Shown here piece by piece: positions 1-8,010 of a stretch of 64,000 nt of DNA. Below the pieces are notes generated by a model. The model worked only from the letters and a program-made list of their open reading frames with translations, did not search any database and had not been told where the DNA came from. The stretch comes from Bradyrhizobium diazoefficiens. Lineage in GTDB: Bacteria; Pseudomonadota; Alphaproteobacteria; Rhizobiales; Xanthobacteraceae. Position numbers and translations under genes: made by a program. Position 1 is the first letter of the stretch. Each line of letters begins with the position of its first letter. The stretch is from NCBI RefSeq assembly GCF_016616425.1, contig NZ_CP067101.1, positions 4,092,001 through 4,156,000 on the forward strand. The letters run 5' to 3'.

Positions 1-132
1 CGTTCGACGCGGCGCCGCGATCCTGACGAATGGGTTGCTTGATCGGGGTACAGATCGAAACTGGCGCGGCGCGGGATCGGCGTCTGTCGATGCGACGCTT
101 GGCGCGGCTGTAGACGTTCTTCGCACAGGAAG

Positions 133-178
133 GCACGAAAAACCCCAGCGCTTGGAGCCACGCTGGGGCGTTTCGTGC
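133..178 (-). terminator. Strong intrinsic terminator-like hairpin
   Basis: The arms at 133-150 and 161-178 pair almost perfectly over 18 bp, with a 10-nt loop and a GC-rich core. Read on the minus strand, the core CCCCAGCG/CGCTGGGG is followed by TTTTTC, so it suits leftward transcripts best. It may act in both directions. No leftward gene is seen immediately to its right. Confidence 0.6.
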
Positions 179-232
179 AAAATGAACTGGTCAAGCAATG
201 ACATTGTCATAGCAGCGATTTCGGCGCACGCT

Positions 233-248
233 TGTGAACTGGTTCACA
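233..248. promoter_or_regulatory. CRP/FNR-type palindrome
   Basis: The sequence TGTGA-ACTGGT-TCACA matches the classical CRP consensus TGTGA-N6-TCACA exactly and has 7-bp inverted arms. It lies about 260 bp upstream of the small secreted protein at 495. The target gene and the regulator are not evident, so this is a sequence match only. Confidence 0.45.
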
Positions 249-494
249 CAAACAAACGACCTCGAGGATACCGAGGTCGCCAACCTTTGTGGGGAAGGTT
301 TTCTCGCGGCCCGGGGGCTTTGGGGCTTGGGGATGGGCCGGGAGCCAGGATTCGACGCCTGCCGCGCCGAGTGGTTCCAAAATCGGCGGCCGGCACGTTC
401 CATCTGCCCAATCACGCCGCAGCGGGATACCGCTTCTTCCGGTTTGAGCGCGGACGCGCCGCGCGCTAGGATGGCGCCTTTAACGGAGGCTCAT

Positions 495-734
495 TTGAAA
501 CCATTCATTTTTATCGCCGCCATCGCACTGCTTGCGACGGCTCCCGCCCGCGCACAGGTGCTGGTCGATCCCAACAAGGTTGCTCCCGAATACCGCGAGG
601 CGGCCGCGAAGCGTCGGGCCGAGCAGTTGCGCCAGCGCGAATGCGCGCTGAAGGCGGATCTCGAGAAGGTGCTGCCCAGGGATCGCACGGCCTTCCTCAA
701 CCATTGCCTGGATATCATGGCGGCCAAGCAATAA
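495..734 (+). CDS. Small secreted hypothetical protein
   Basis: This is a 79-residue protein of unknown function. The chosen start is TTG at 495 because GGAGG sits 6 nt upstream and the product then begins with a clean signal peptide: Lys, a hydrophobic stretch, and an Ala-rich cleavage site ending ARAQ at about residue 21. An in-frame ATG at 471 would add eight residues and spoil the signal peptide. The mature part is charged and helical, with two cysteines about 28 residues apart that could form a disulphide in the periplasm. No domain was recognised. Confidence 0.65.
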   Translation: MKPFIFIAAIALLATAPARAQVLVDPNKVAPEYREAAAKRRAEQLRQRECALKADLEKVLPRDRTAFLNHCLDIMAAKQ

Positions 735-923
735 CGGCCGACGGGCTGTTCCAACCGGCTTCTCCCGCGGCCGGCCGATGCCACTTGGCCGCGCGCGTTC
801 TGCGTCGCGATCGCGCCGGGCGATTGCAGGACGGCTATTCTGCGTTCTTCGCCGAGGATTCCCGCGTGGCGCCGTCGAGATCGTTCGCTGGCCGGACGCG
901 ATCGGCGGGACGCGAGGACTGGC

Positions 924-1316
924 TCACCTCCGTTTCTGCTTCCTCGGAAACAGGCGGTCGCGGATGTAACGCGAGGTCGGGGTCAGGCGGATGCCACGAG
1001 GCTTCTGCCAGGCAGCGCGGTCGATCTCCTTCTCGTCGCCAATCTCCAGCCTGCCCCTGGCGGTCTTGGCAATGAAGATCGCATCGCTCATCTTGCGGCC
1101 GGAGCGCTTGTTCCTCGCCTTCACTTCCTTCCAGAGGCTGATCCTGCCGAGCTTCAGCTTGGGCAGCTCCTCCCTGATCTCCCGCCGCAGGCATTCCTTC
1201 TCGGACTCGCGCGCACGCTTGCGGCCGCCCGGGAACATCCACAGGCCGTCCGACCGGCGTCTGACCAACAATACTTTGCCGCGCCTCGCGGCAACCAGCT
1301 TGGAAGACTTCGCCAT
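924..1316 (-). CDS. Nudix hydrolase
   Basis: This is a 130-residue single-domain Nudix protein, a family that hydrolyses nucleoside diphosphates linked to another moiety using Mg2+ bound by the Nudix box. The box runs from Gly31 to Glu50 with the G-x5-E-x7-R-E-x2-E-E pattern intact; the following Gly of the consensus is replaced by Pro. The closely spaced basic residues and small size resemble diphosphoinositol-polyphosphate-type or MutT-like members, but the substrate cannot be read from the sequence. The gene stands alone. A perfect 10-bp inverted repeat lies about 40-65 bp upstream of its start. Confidence 0.85.
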   Translation of the reverse strand: MAKSSKLVAARRGKVLLVRRRSDGLWMFPGGRKRARESEKECLRREIREELPKLKLGRISLWKEVKARNKRSGRKMSDAIFIAKTARGRLEIGDEKEIDRAAWQKPRGIRLTPTSRYIRDRLFPRKQKRR

Positions 1317-1354
1317 TGCTGCCGTAATCGAAAACAGAATCGTGCCCCAATCGT

Positions 1355-1380
1355 AACTTGTCTAGTCGAATAGACAAGTT
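1355..1380. promoter_or_regulatory. Perfect 10-bp inverted repeat upstream of the Nudix gene
   Basis: AACTTGTCTA and TAGACAAGTT flank a 6-nt spacer. The element sits in the promoter region of the leftward Nudix gene and has no T-run, so an operator is more likely than a terminator. The binding protein is unknown. Confidence 0.5.
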
Positions 1381-1463
1381 CGCGGCGCTCTTTGATCACA
1401 GGTCGCGCCCGCCGTCGGGTCCTGGCGCGACATGGCGGGCAGATCGCGCCGTTCGAGGCGAGA

Positions 1464-2543
1464 TCAGCCCTCGCCTGCGCCCGCCTGGTCCTCCGTCCTG
1501 ATCCAGGCCATCATCATCTCCCAGGCCACCGACAGGATGATCGGTCCGATGAACAGGCCGACGATGCCGTGGGCGAGCGTGCCGCCGATCACGCCGACGA
1601 AGATCACGATGGTCGGCGTGGTCAGGCCACGTCCCATGACGAGCGGTTTCAACATGGTGTCGATGAAACCGACGAGGACGAGAAACACGGTGAGCAGCAG
1701 CGCCGTGGTGAGGTCCTTGGCGGTCCAGATCCAGATGATCACGGGCAGCAGCACGAAGAAGGCGCCGATCTGCACGATCGAGAGCAGCAGCACGATGAAG
1801 GCGAGAAGGCCGGCACTCGGCACCGCCGCGAGCCTGAAGCCGATGCCGGCGAGCAGCGCCTGCACGATCGCAACGCCGATCACGCCCTGCGCCACGGCGC
1901 GGATGGTCGCGCCTGCGAGCCCCAGGAAATGCTCGCTCTGCTCGGGCACGATGCGAAACAGGAAGCTGCGGCCGGCCGCGACCAGCCGCGGCCCGTGCGG
2001 AAACAGGAAGCCGGCCACGAACACCGAGACCAGAAACTGCAGCGTTCCAAGGCTGGCATCGCCCGCGAGCGACAACAACGGCCCCGCCAGCGGCTGGAGA
2101 TAGGGCGCCACCTCGCGCAGCACCGCGCGGATGTTGTTGTAGGCCTGCTCCCAGAGCTCAAAAAGCCAGGGGCCGACGAGCGGCCACGATTTGAGCTGCT
2201 CCGGCGCCGATTGGAGCGCGAGATCTCCGGTGCTGAGCTGGTGCGCCAGCTCTCGCGCGCCGTCGACAGCGCTAATGCCGAGCCAGGTCGCAGGGCCAAT
2301 GACGATGCCGAGCGTGATCAGGGTCAGGATCGCTGCTGCGGTCTTGGGCCGGCCGCCGAGGATTTTGGCGACCCAACTGAACGCCGGATAGAACGCAACC
2401 GCGAGCACGCCGCTCCAGGCCAGGATCGGCACGAACGGGCGGATGATCAGGAAGGTCCAGATGATCAGCAGGGCGAGCAGGCCGAGCCGGATCACGAGCT
2501 GAATGACGTCCTCTCCCGTCAGGAGCTGACGGAGACTTTTCAC
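1464..2543 (-). CDS. AI-2E family transporter (PerM/YdiK type permease)
   Basis: This is a 359-residue inner-membrane protein of the AI-2E transporter (UPF0118) family, whose members have been linked to autoinducer-2 export, Na+/H+ exchange and other effluxes, so the substrate is open. Two hydrophobic helices lie at about 20-60, a further pair at about 65-95, a long amphipathic region in the middle, and a hydrophobic C-terminal half with the usual Gly-rich turns. The start is GTG at 2543, with AAGGAAGG about 9 nt upstream. It is transcribed alone and leftward. Confidence 0.85.
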   Translation of the reverse strand: MKSLRQLLTGEDVIQLVIRLGLLALLIIWTFLIIRPFVPILAWSGVLAVAFYPAFSWVAKILGGRPKTAAAILTLITLGIVIGPATWLGISAVDGARELAHQLSTGDLALQSAPEQLKSWPLVGPWLFELWEQAYNNIRAVLREVAPYLQPLAGPLLSLAGDASLGTLQFLVSVFVAGFLFPHGPRLVAAGRSFLFRIVPEQSEHFLGLAGATIRAVAQGVIGVAIVQALLAGIGFRLAAVPSAGLLAFIVLLLSIVQIGAFFVLLPVIIWIWTAKDLTTALLLTVFLVLVGFIDTMLKPLVMGRGLTTPTIVIFVGVIGGTLAHGIVGLFIGPIILSVAWEMMMAWIRTEDQAGAGEG

Positions 2544-2825
2544 GGGTACGACCTTCCTTGCGGCATCGACGCGGCTTCCGGCACTTGCACGGGCAGGCCG
2601 TTATTGCCATCCCGGCATCCGCCGTCAAGACGGCCGGCCCCCTCCCGGGGACACCGGCTGCCGGATTGGGAACGTATCGATCAAGAAAAGCATAAGCTGC
2701 CCGGGCGCCAGTGGCTCGGGCCCGCTTTGGCTAACGACGATTAACCGGATTTCCCTGGCGCCATTTACGCCGCTGCAAAGGCCTGCTCATACCCTGCATT
2801 GAGGTCCCAACAAACATTGCGTGCA

Positions 2826-3053
2826 ATGGCCAACAGCATCTGGACGATCGAAGAATTCACCTGCACCGGTTGCAGCATGAACTTCACCGCGACAAGGGAG
2901 GAACACAGCGAAGCGCATTCCGGCTGTTTCAAGTGCACCATTTGCGGCGCCGTGGTCCACAGCTGGTCCGGCAAGCATCACTTCTTCGGTTGGCAGGCGG
3001 TGAAGACTAAGCCGCCTGTATTCGGACGGCGCTGGGCCGGCGTGGGCTGGTAG
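2826..3053 (+). CDS. Small Cys-rich protein, putative zinc binder
   Basis: This is a 75-residue hypothetical protein. It has two CxxC pairs, FTCTGC near residue 13 and FKCTIC near residue 39, plus histidines between and after them (SEAHSGC, SGKHHF). That arrangement suggests a zinc ribbon-like fold. An upstream TTG at 2799 is in frame, but ATG 2826 gives the natural N-terminus. No ribosome site is strong. Function is unknown; similar short proteins seem to be common in Bradyrhizobium, which is recollection and not a search result. Confidence 0.65.
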   Translation: MANSIWTIEEFTCTGCSMNFTATREEHSEAHSGCFKCTICGAVVHSWSGKHHFFGWQAVKTKPPVFGRRWAGVGW

Positions 3054-3163
3054 GCTGAGGGATCGGCGCCTCCGCTTCGTCATTGCAGCCTGCGTGAACT
3101 GCGGCTTCTGCTGCCCTGCGGCACGGGTTAGAGTCCACTGCCCGCAACCGAAGCCGATAGCCA

Positions 3164-5110
3164 ATGACCGCTCCGTTCGTTCCCCAGATCGCCCTCTACC
3201 GCAACTGGCTCGCCGAGCAGCGCGGTCTCTCCTTCGCCGACTACGAGGAGATGCGACAATGGTCGGTGCTTGATCTCGACACGTTCTGGCGCAGCATCTG
3301 GGACTATTACGATCTGCAATCGCCGACGCCGTTCCAAGCCGTGCTCACCGAGCGCAAGATGCCCGGCGCGGTCTGGTTTCCGGGCGCCCAGGTCAACTAC
3401 GCCCGACAGGTGTTCCGGCACGCCGAAGCTGCCGATGCCGCCAACCTGCCCGCAATCGTCAGCAGCGGCGAGGACGGCAGGATCACGGAGACAAGCTGGG
3501 CGGAACTGCGGCGCAAGGCGGCCGCGCTGGCACTGCATCTGAAGGACAAGGGCATCAAGCCCGGCGATCGCGTCGCGGCCTATCTGCCCAACATTCCCGA
3601 GACTATCATCGCATTCCTCGCAAGCGCCAGCATCGGCGCAGTCTGGAGCGTCTGTGCACCCGACATGGCTGCGCCCGCCGTGATCGATCGCTTCAAGCAG
3701 ATCGAGCCGAAGGTCCTGATCGCCTGCGATGCCGTCACCTATGCCGGCCGACAGCACGACCGCAGCGATGTCGTGGCCGAACTCCGGCGATCGCTGCCCA
3801 CCGTCGAGCATGTCATCCTGCACAGTGAGGCCGGCGCGCTCGACGCACCCGATGCCTTGCTCTCCGAGATTACGGCAAGAGCCGGCGATGCGATCGACAG
3901 GTTCGAGCCGATGTGGTTGCCGTTCGATCATCCGCTCTGGATCGTCTATTCCAGCGGCACCACGGGGCTGCCGAAACCGATCGTGCACGGCCATGGCGGT
4001 ATCGTCGTCGTGGTGCTGGCGCTGCTCGGGCTGCACAACGACATCGGCTGCTCCTATCACCCAAACTCGTTCGGCGAACGTTATCACTGGTACAGCTCGA
4101 CCGGCTGGATCATGTGGAACTCGCAAGTCGGCGGCCTGCTCAGCGGCACCACCTGCTGCATCTTCGACGGCAGCCCCGGCGGCACCAGAGATAAGCCGGA
4201 CTGGACCACGCTGTGGCGCTTCGTCGCGCGGTCGAAGGCAACCTTCTTCGGCGCGGGCGCGGCGTTCTTCGCCAATTGCGCCAAAGCCGCGATCGACCTT
4301 GCCGACGCCGGCGATCTGTCGCGCCTGCGCTGCCTCGGCTCGACCGGCTCCCCGCTCAGTGCCGACACGCAAGCCTGGTTCAACGACCGCTTTGCGGCGC
4401 TGTCGAAGACCAACGGCAGCAAGGCGCAGGCGGACATCTGGTGGGCGAACATCTCCGGCGGCACCGATTTCGCGGGCGCCTTCATCGGCGGCAATCGCGA
4501 ACTGCCGCAGACGCCTGGCGCGATGCAGTGCCGCCTGCTGGGCGCGGCCGTGGAAGCCTTCAGCGAACAGGGCCGCGCCGTCACCGACGAAGTCGGCGAA
4601 CTCGTCTGCACCGAGCCGATGCCGTCGATGCCGCTGTACTTCTGGAACGACAACGAAGGCACGCGCTATCGCGCGAGCTATTTCGAGACCTATCCGGACA
4701 ACTTTGACGGCAGCGGCCGTGGCCCGGTGTGGCGGCACGGCGACTGGCTCAAGATCAATCCGGACGGGTCCTGCATCATCTACGGCCGCAGCGATGCGAC
4801 CATCAACCGCCATGGCCTGCGCATGGGCACGAGCGAGCTCTACTCCGCGATCGAGGCGCTGCCGGAGGTGCTCGATTCCCTCGTCGTCGACCTCGAATAT
4901 CTCGGCCGCGACAGCTACATGCCGCTGTTCGTGGTGCTGCGCGAGGGCGTGGTGCTCGACGGTGCGATGCAGGCCAAGATCAACAAGGCGATCGAGGCCG
5001 GCCTGTCGCGCCGCTTCCTGCCGAACGAGATCTTTGCCGTCGCCGAGATCCCGCGCACGCTCTCCGGCAAGAAGCAAGAGCTGCCGATCAAGAAACTGCT
5101 GCTCGGCTAG
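3164..5110 (+). CDS. Acetoacetyl-CoA synthetase, C-terminally truncated by TAG
   Basis: The product is an ANL-superfamily ligase that makes acetoacetyl-CoA from acetoacetate, ATP and CoA (EC 6.2.1.16), linking ketone body and polyhydroxybutyrate turnover to central metabolism. The visible protein has 648 residues. The ATP-binding loop YSSGTTGLPKP is near residue 265, GRSDATIN lies in the C-terminal hinge region, and the catalytic Lys motif TLSGKKQELP is near residue 635. The frame stops at TAG 5108-5110, but codons 5111-5209 continue without interruption into what looks like the normal C-terminal tail of the family. The catalytic lysine is kept, so the shortened enzyme might still work. Confidence 0.9.
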   Translation: MTAPFVPQIALYRNWLAEQRGLSFADYEEMRQWSVLDLDTFWRSIWDYYDLQSPTPFQAVLTERKMPGAVWFPGAQVNYARQVFRHAEAADAANLPAIVSSGEDGRITETSWAELRRKAAALALHLKDKGIKPGDRVAAYLPNIPETIIAFLASASIGAVWSVCAPDMAAPAVIDRFKQIEPKVLIACDAVTYAGRQHDRSDVVAELRRSLPTVEHVILHSEAGALDAPDALLSEITARAGDAIDRFEPMWLPFDHPLWIVYSSGTTGLPKPIVHGHGGIVVVVLALLGLHNDIGCSYHPNSFGERYHWYSSTGWIMWNSQVGGLLSGTTCCIFDGSPGGTRDKPDWTTLWRFVARSKATFFGAGAAFFANCAKAAIDLADAGDLSRLRCLGSTGSPLSADTQAWFNDRFAALSKTNGSKAQADIWWANISGGTDFAGAFIGGNRELPQTPGAMQCRLLGAAVEAFSEQGRAVTDEVGELVCTEPMPSMPLYFWNDNEGTRYRASYFETYPDNFDGSGRGPVWRHGDWLKINPDGSCIIYGRSDATINRHGLRMGTSELYSAIEALPEVLDSLVVDLEYLGRDSYMPLFVVLREGVVLDGAMQAKINKAIEAGLSRRFLPNEIFAVAEIPRTLSGKKQELPIKKLLLG

Positions 5111-5212
5111 CCGGTCGAAAAGGTGATCAACAAGGAGGCGATGGCCAACCCCGCCTGCCTCGACTGGTATCTCGCCTTCGCACGCGACTATCTGGCGCGG
5201 ACCGCGGCGTGA
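5111..5212 (+). pseudogene. Stranded C-terminal tail of acetoacetyl-CoA synthetase
   Basis: Directly after the TAG, the same frame encodes 33 residues beginning PVEKVINKEAMANP and containing LDWYLAFARDYLA, then TGA at 5210-5212. This resembles the conserved end of acetoacetyl-CoA synthetases, where Gln or Arg normally precedes PVEKV; a CAG to TAG transition would explain the stop. The tail has no start of its own. Confidence 0.75.
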
Positions 5213-5305
5213 CGGGAAATCACCCAAATTGCGACAATGCCGTTTGGACTCCGTTCACCGATCGCCGCTAGATCAGGACGGATCCTTCGCGCCGAACCAG
5301 CAATC

Positions 5306-5608
5306 ATGGCCGACCTCAACGCCGTCCTCACCAGGCTCAATGACCGCCTGCTTCGCCTCGAGGGCGAGCTGTTCGTGCTGCGCTCGCTGGCGCGCGCGAC
5401 TCTGACGGCGGGCGACGACCATGCTGCGCGCATGCGCAAGCTGGTCGAAGCCGCAAAGGTCGCGCTTGATGACGAGGCCAAGCGGCCTCTCGACAAGCCG
5501 ACGCGCAAATATGTCGATGCTGCCACCGCACTGGTGGACGAGCTTCTGGTCGAGCCGACCCCGGCGCGACCGCTGTTCACGGTGATCGACGGCGGCCGGC
5601 GCGACTGA
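5306..5608 (+). CDS. Hypothetical helical protein
   Basis: This is a 100-residue protein with no recognised domain. The first third (LTRLNDRLLRLEGELFVLRSL) has the heptad spacing of a short coiled coil, followed by a second charged helix and a Pro-rich end. The frame is open from 5237, but the ATG at 5306 gives a product starting MADLNAVL, which looks natural. It follows the acetoacetyl-CoA synthetase locus on the same strand; no functional link is apparent. Confidence 0.6.
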   Translation: MADLNAVLTRLNDRLLRLEGELFVLRSLARATLTAGDDHAARMRKLVEAAKVALDDEAKRPLDKPTRKYVDAATALVDELLVEPTPARPLFTVIDGGRRD

Positions 5609-5783
5609 GCAAGGAGCGCCATAAGGCGGCGACATGAGGTCGCCCAGGTATCAGACAGCGAGACGTGAATTTCATCCACGCCGGCCGGCGCATCGACATG
5701 ATCACCGGTTCAGCCGGAGCCGGTTGCAGGCTGCTATCGCTGGCCTGGACCGCGATACCGCCGCCGCTGTAGTCGTAGCCGGG

Positions 5784-6119
5784 TCAGTACCAGCCGCGCC
5801 GTCCGTAGTAGTCGGGACGCACGTAGGTGCCGGGCCCGTGTGCCCCGTTCGGATAGCAACTGCCGTTCGAGTAATTGTAGTCGTAGCCGTGCGGACACCG
5901 ACCGCCGCCCCCGTAGCCGTAACCGCGATTCCGGGTATAGACACCCGGAGCATGATAGTCGTTGGGATAGCAGCGGCCGTTCGAGTGGTTGAAATCATAG
6001 CCGTCCGGACATTGTCCGCCGGGGCCACCTCTGAACTGCACTTGCTGCACCATAGGCGCTGGCGTTGCCGCCGGCACGGTCGCAAAAGCAATCAGGCCAG
6101 CCAGCGCAAGCTCGATCAT
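5784..6119 (-). CDS. Secreted protein with two Cys/Tyr-rich repeats
   Basis: This is a 111-residue exported protein. A signal peptide of about 20 residues (MIELALAGLIAFATVPAATPA) is followed by two tandem copies of a motif of about 20 residues, CPDGYDFNHSNGRCYPN and CPHGYDYNYSNGSCYPN, separated by a Tyr/Gly/Arg-rich linker. Each copy has two cysteines 14 positions apart, suggesting one disulphide per repeat. The C-terminus is also Tyr/Gly/Arg-rich. The function is unknown; a cell-surface or periplasmic role is inferred. GGAGGAG lies just upstream of the ATG on the minus strand. Confidence 0.75.
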   Translation of the reverse strand: MIELALAGLIAFATVPAATPAPMVQQVQFRGGPGGQCPDGYDFNHSNGRCYPNDYHAPGVYTRNRGYGYGGGGRCPHGYDYNYSNGSCYPNGAHGPGTYVRPDYYGRRGWY

Positions 6120-6277
6120 GACGTCTCCTCCAAATCACGGGGCAAGCCTAGCAGGACGTGTCCCACGGAACGACCCCAGGATTGAGACATGCCCGGCCTG
6201 AACCATGCATGAACCGGTCTCGGACGGCGGGGATGCGTCGTCCACAAATCCTTGCAGGAACTTGCGCCGCAGACTCG

Positions 6278-6496
6278 CTAGATCGCCGTGGAATTCTCTG
6301 CCTTGAGCCGGCTGAGGCCAGCCTCGATGATCGCGATCTCCTCGTCGATCTGGCCGATCGGCAGGCTGAAATCGAAGCCAGACCTGCTCTTCAGATCGAC
6401 CGCGAGCCGCTGCCTGTGCATCATCAACTCATCGAGCCCGCGGCGGTTCTTCAGCCGCACGTAGCTGTCGACGATCTGCTCAATTGCGCTCGGCAT
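6278..6496 (-). CDS. Conserved-type hypothetical protein
   Basis: This is a 72-residue cytoplasmic protein beginning MPSAIEQIVDSYVRLKNRR. It is largely helical and charged, with a segment HRQRLAVDLKSRSG followed by an acidic helix DEEIAIIEAGLSRL. The frame is open upstream to 6625, but that extension has the composition of intergenic DNA. No family is recognised. It is transcribed leftward and alone. Confidence 0.55.
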   Translation of the reverse strand: MPSAIEQIVDSYVRLKNRRGLDELMMHRQRLAVDLKSRSGFDFSLPIGQIDEEIAIIEAGLSRLKAENSTAI

Positions 6497-6887
6497 GAAA
6501 TTGGTCCCGGCGAACAGGCCGCACGGCGCACCCCACGCCGGCGGGACATTTCGGTGTCGCGGTACGCAATACAAATCCGCGACGGATCCGTCGATACGCC
6601 AGGCTGGTTGAGATCGCGTTACCATTGGGCGATTTCGTGATGCGCGGCATGAAAAGGCCGCTGACGATTGCGCCAGCGGCCAAAGCCGGGTTCAAGCACG
6701 GACGCGGGTTGAGATGTCGCCGGCCCGGTGGGGCATATTTGAACTGGCGGCAGCGCAATCACGGGCGTTCATCGCGCCGGGCGCCGCGGCGCGTTGTTGA
6801 TAACCCACGCAGACGCGGCGCGGGTGGTGACAGGGCGTCCGGACGTGTTATCGGGGATGACGCAGTTGCGAGACGGATCGGACACCC

Positions 6888-7475
6888 ATGCGCATTACCC
6901 TCGTCGGCTCCCGCCATTTCGGCGTGACCACCCTGAACATGCTCCGGGAGCACGGTGTCTCGATCACTCGGGTCGTGGTGGCCGATGCCGAGGATCGCCT
7001 CGCCGCGACCGCCAAGGCGGCCGGCATCGAGGTCGTGGTCCAGGCCGATCCGAAGCTGGTGGTGGCCTCCGAGATCGCCCCCGATACCGATCTGATCATC
7101 ACGGCGCACAGCCACGCCCGGATCGGCAAGGATGCACTCGCCGCCGCCAAGCTCGGGGGCATCGGCTATCACCCCTCGCTGCTGCCGCGCCACCGCGGCA
7201 AAGCCGCCGTGGAATGGACCATCAAGGAAGGCGATCCGATCGCCGGCGGCACGATCTACCACCTTGCCGACCGCATGGACGCCGGCGCCATCGCCGCCCA
7301 GGACTGGTGTTTCGTCAAGAAGGGCGAGACGGCGCGGGAGCTCTGGGAGCGCGCGCTGGCGCCGCTCGGCCTCAAGCTGCTAGCCGACGTGATCGACTAC
7401 GCCAAGGTCCACAAGGCGCTACCCGCCAAGACTCAGGACGAGCAGTTCGCGACCTCCGCGCCAAGCCTTTCCTAG
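6888..7475 (+). CDS. Formyltransferase-fold protein lacking the catalytic Asn
   Basis: This is a 195-residue protein with the formyl-transferase N-terminal fold shared by Fmt, PurN and ArnA. The N-terminus MRITLVGSRHFG matches the start of the Rossmann-like domain, and YHPSLLPRHRG at 94-104 is the signature loop. His95 and Asp131 line up with two of the three catalytic residues, but the Asn of the usual INVH is Gly93. The C-terminal OB-like domain of Fmt is also absent. It is therefore unlikely to be the housekeeping methionyl-tRNA formyltransferase. A terminator-like hairpin follows at 7559. Confidence 0.7.
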   Translation: MRITLVGSRHFGVTTLNMLREHGVSITRVVVADAEDRLAATAKAAGIEVVVQADPKLVVASEIAPDTDLIITAHSHARIGKDALAAAKLGGIGYHPSLLPRHRGKAAVEWTIKEGDPIAGGTIYHLADRMDAGAIAAQDWCFVKKGETARELWERALAPLGLKLLADVIDYAKVHKALPAKTQDEQFATSAPSLS

Positions 7476-7558
7476 AGTTCGCTCCCGACGTTTACTCTTA
7501 ACGTCATGCCGCATTGATTCCGCTTCGAAAATTGGCATCGGCAACGCAAATAAACCAT

Positions 7559-7579
7559 TGTTCCACAGGAACATTTTTT
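7559..7579 (+). terminator. Short hairpin with T-run
   Basis: TGTTCC-ACA-GGAACA is followed by six T residues, about 85 bp after the formyltransferase-like gene and about 80 bp before the next gene. The stem is only 6 bp, so termination may be weak. Confidence 0.5.
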
Positions 7580-7659
7580 GATTTGGCGTCGCAACAAATT
7601 TCCGTCACATTTGACCCGGATAAGCGGCAGCATATCAGACACATTCAAGGACGGAATTT

Positions 7660-8010
7660 ATGCGTTTTGCTCGCATTGCGGTGTTCTGTGCCGCTTCAGT
7701 TTTCACCGGCACCCTCGCCGCTTCCGCCTTTGCCCAAACTCCTTATGACGGCAACTGGCAGGTCACGATCGTGACCAAGAGCGGCTCCTGCGAACCCACT
7801 GCGAGCTCCATGCTGACGGTTGCCGACGGCAGGATCACCGCCCCCGGCGCTAACGTTTCCGGCACCATCGGCAGCGGGGGACTTGTGAAGGTTTCGATCA
7901 ATGGTGCATATGCCAACGGTCAACTCAACGGCAACGCCGGATCGGGGAAGTGGAATGGAGCATCTGCAGGCATCCCGTGCAGCGGACGATGGGAAGCATC
8001 GCGCCAGTAA
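7660..8010 (+). CDS. Secreted hypothetical protein
   Basis: This is a 116-residue exported protein. The signal peptide runs to about residue 25 (ASAFAQ), and the mature part begins with YDGNWQV and is rich in Gly, Ser and Thr with beta-strand alternation. Two cysteines (SGSCEP and IPCSGRW) could pair. The overall pattern of W, G and short strands suggests a small beta-sandwich or lipocalin-like fold, without a known function. GGACGGA lies 6 nt upstream of the ATG. The next gene overlaps its 3' end in another frame. Confidence 0.7.
   Translation: MRFARIAVFCAASVFTGTLAASAFAQTPYDGNWQVTIVTKSGSCEPTASSMLTVADGRITAPGANVSGTIGSGGLVKVSINGAYANGQLNGNAGSGKWNGASAGIPCSGRWEASRQ

Larger units (their letters stand above)
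1..494. other. Non-coding stretch with hairpins and a palindrome
   Basis: No convincing gene lies here. The open frames on both strands are antisense to one another and have no ribosome site or recognisable domain. The stretch does hold a strong hairpin (133-178), a 16-bp palindrome (233-248), a hairpin at about 258-277, and a weaker hairpin followed by TTCT at about 282-304. It could be the tail of a gene to the left or a small RNA locus; the sequence does not decide which. Confidence 0.5.

Noticed and set aside
325..390. tRNA- or tmRNA-like segment (GGATTCGACG and a GCCGGGAG acceptor-like word)
   Set aside because: The T-loop would have eight nucleotides, the acceptor 5' partner is missing at the right distance, and no tag-peptide frame or CCA-flanked acceptor arm is found for a permuted tmRNA.
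7568..7593. EcfG-type promoter (GGAAC then CGTC)
   Set aside because: The spacing is about 14 nt and the -10 is CGTC, not CGTT at 16-17 nt; the GGAAC belongs to a small terminator-like hairpin.
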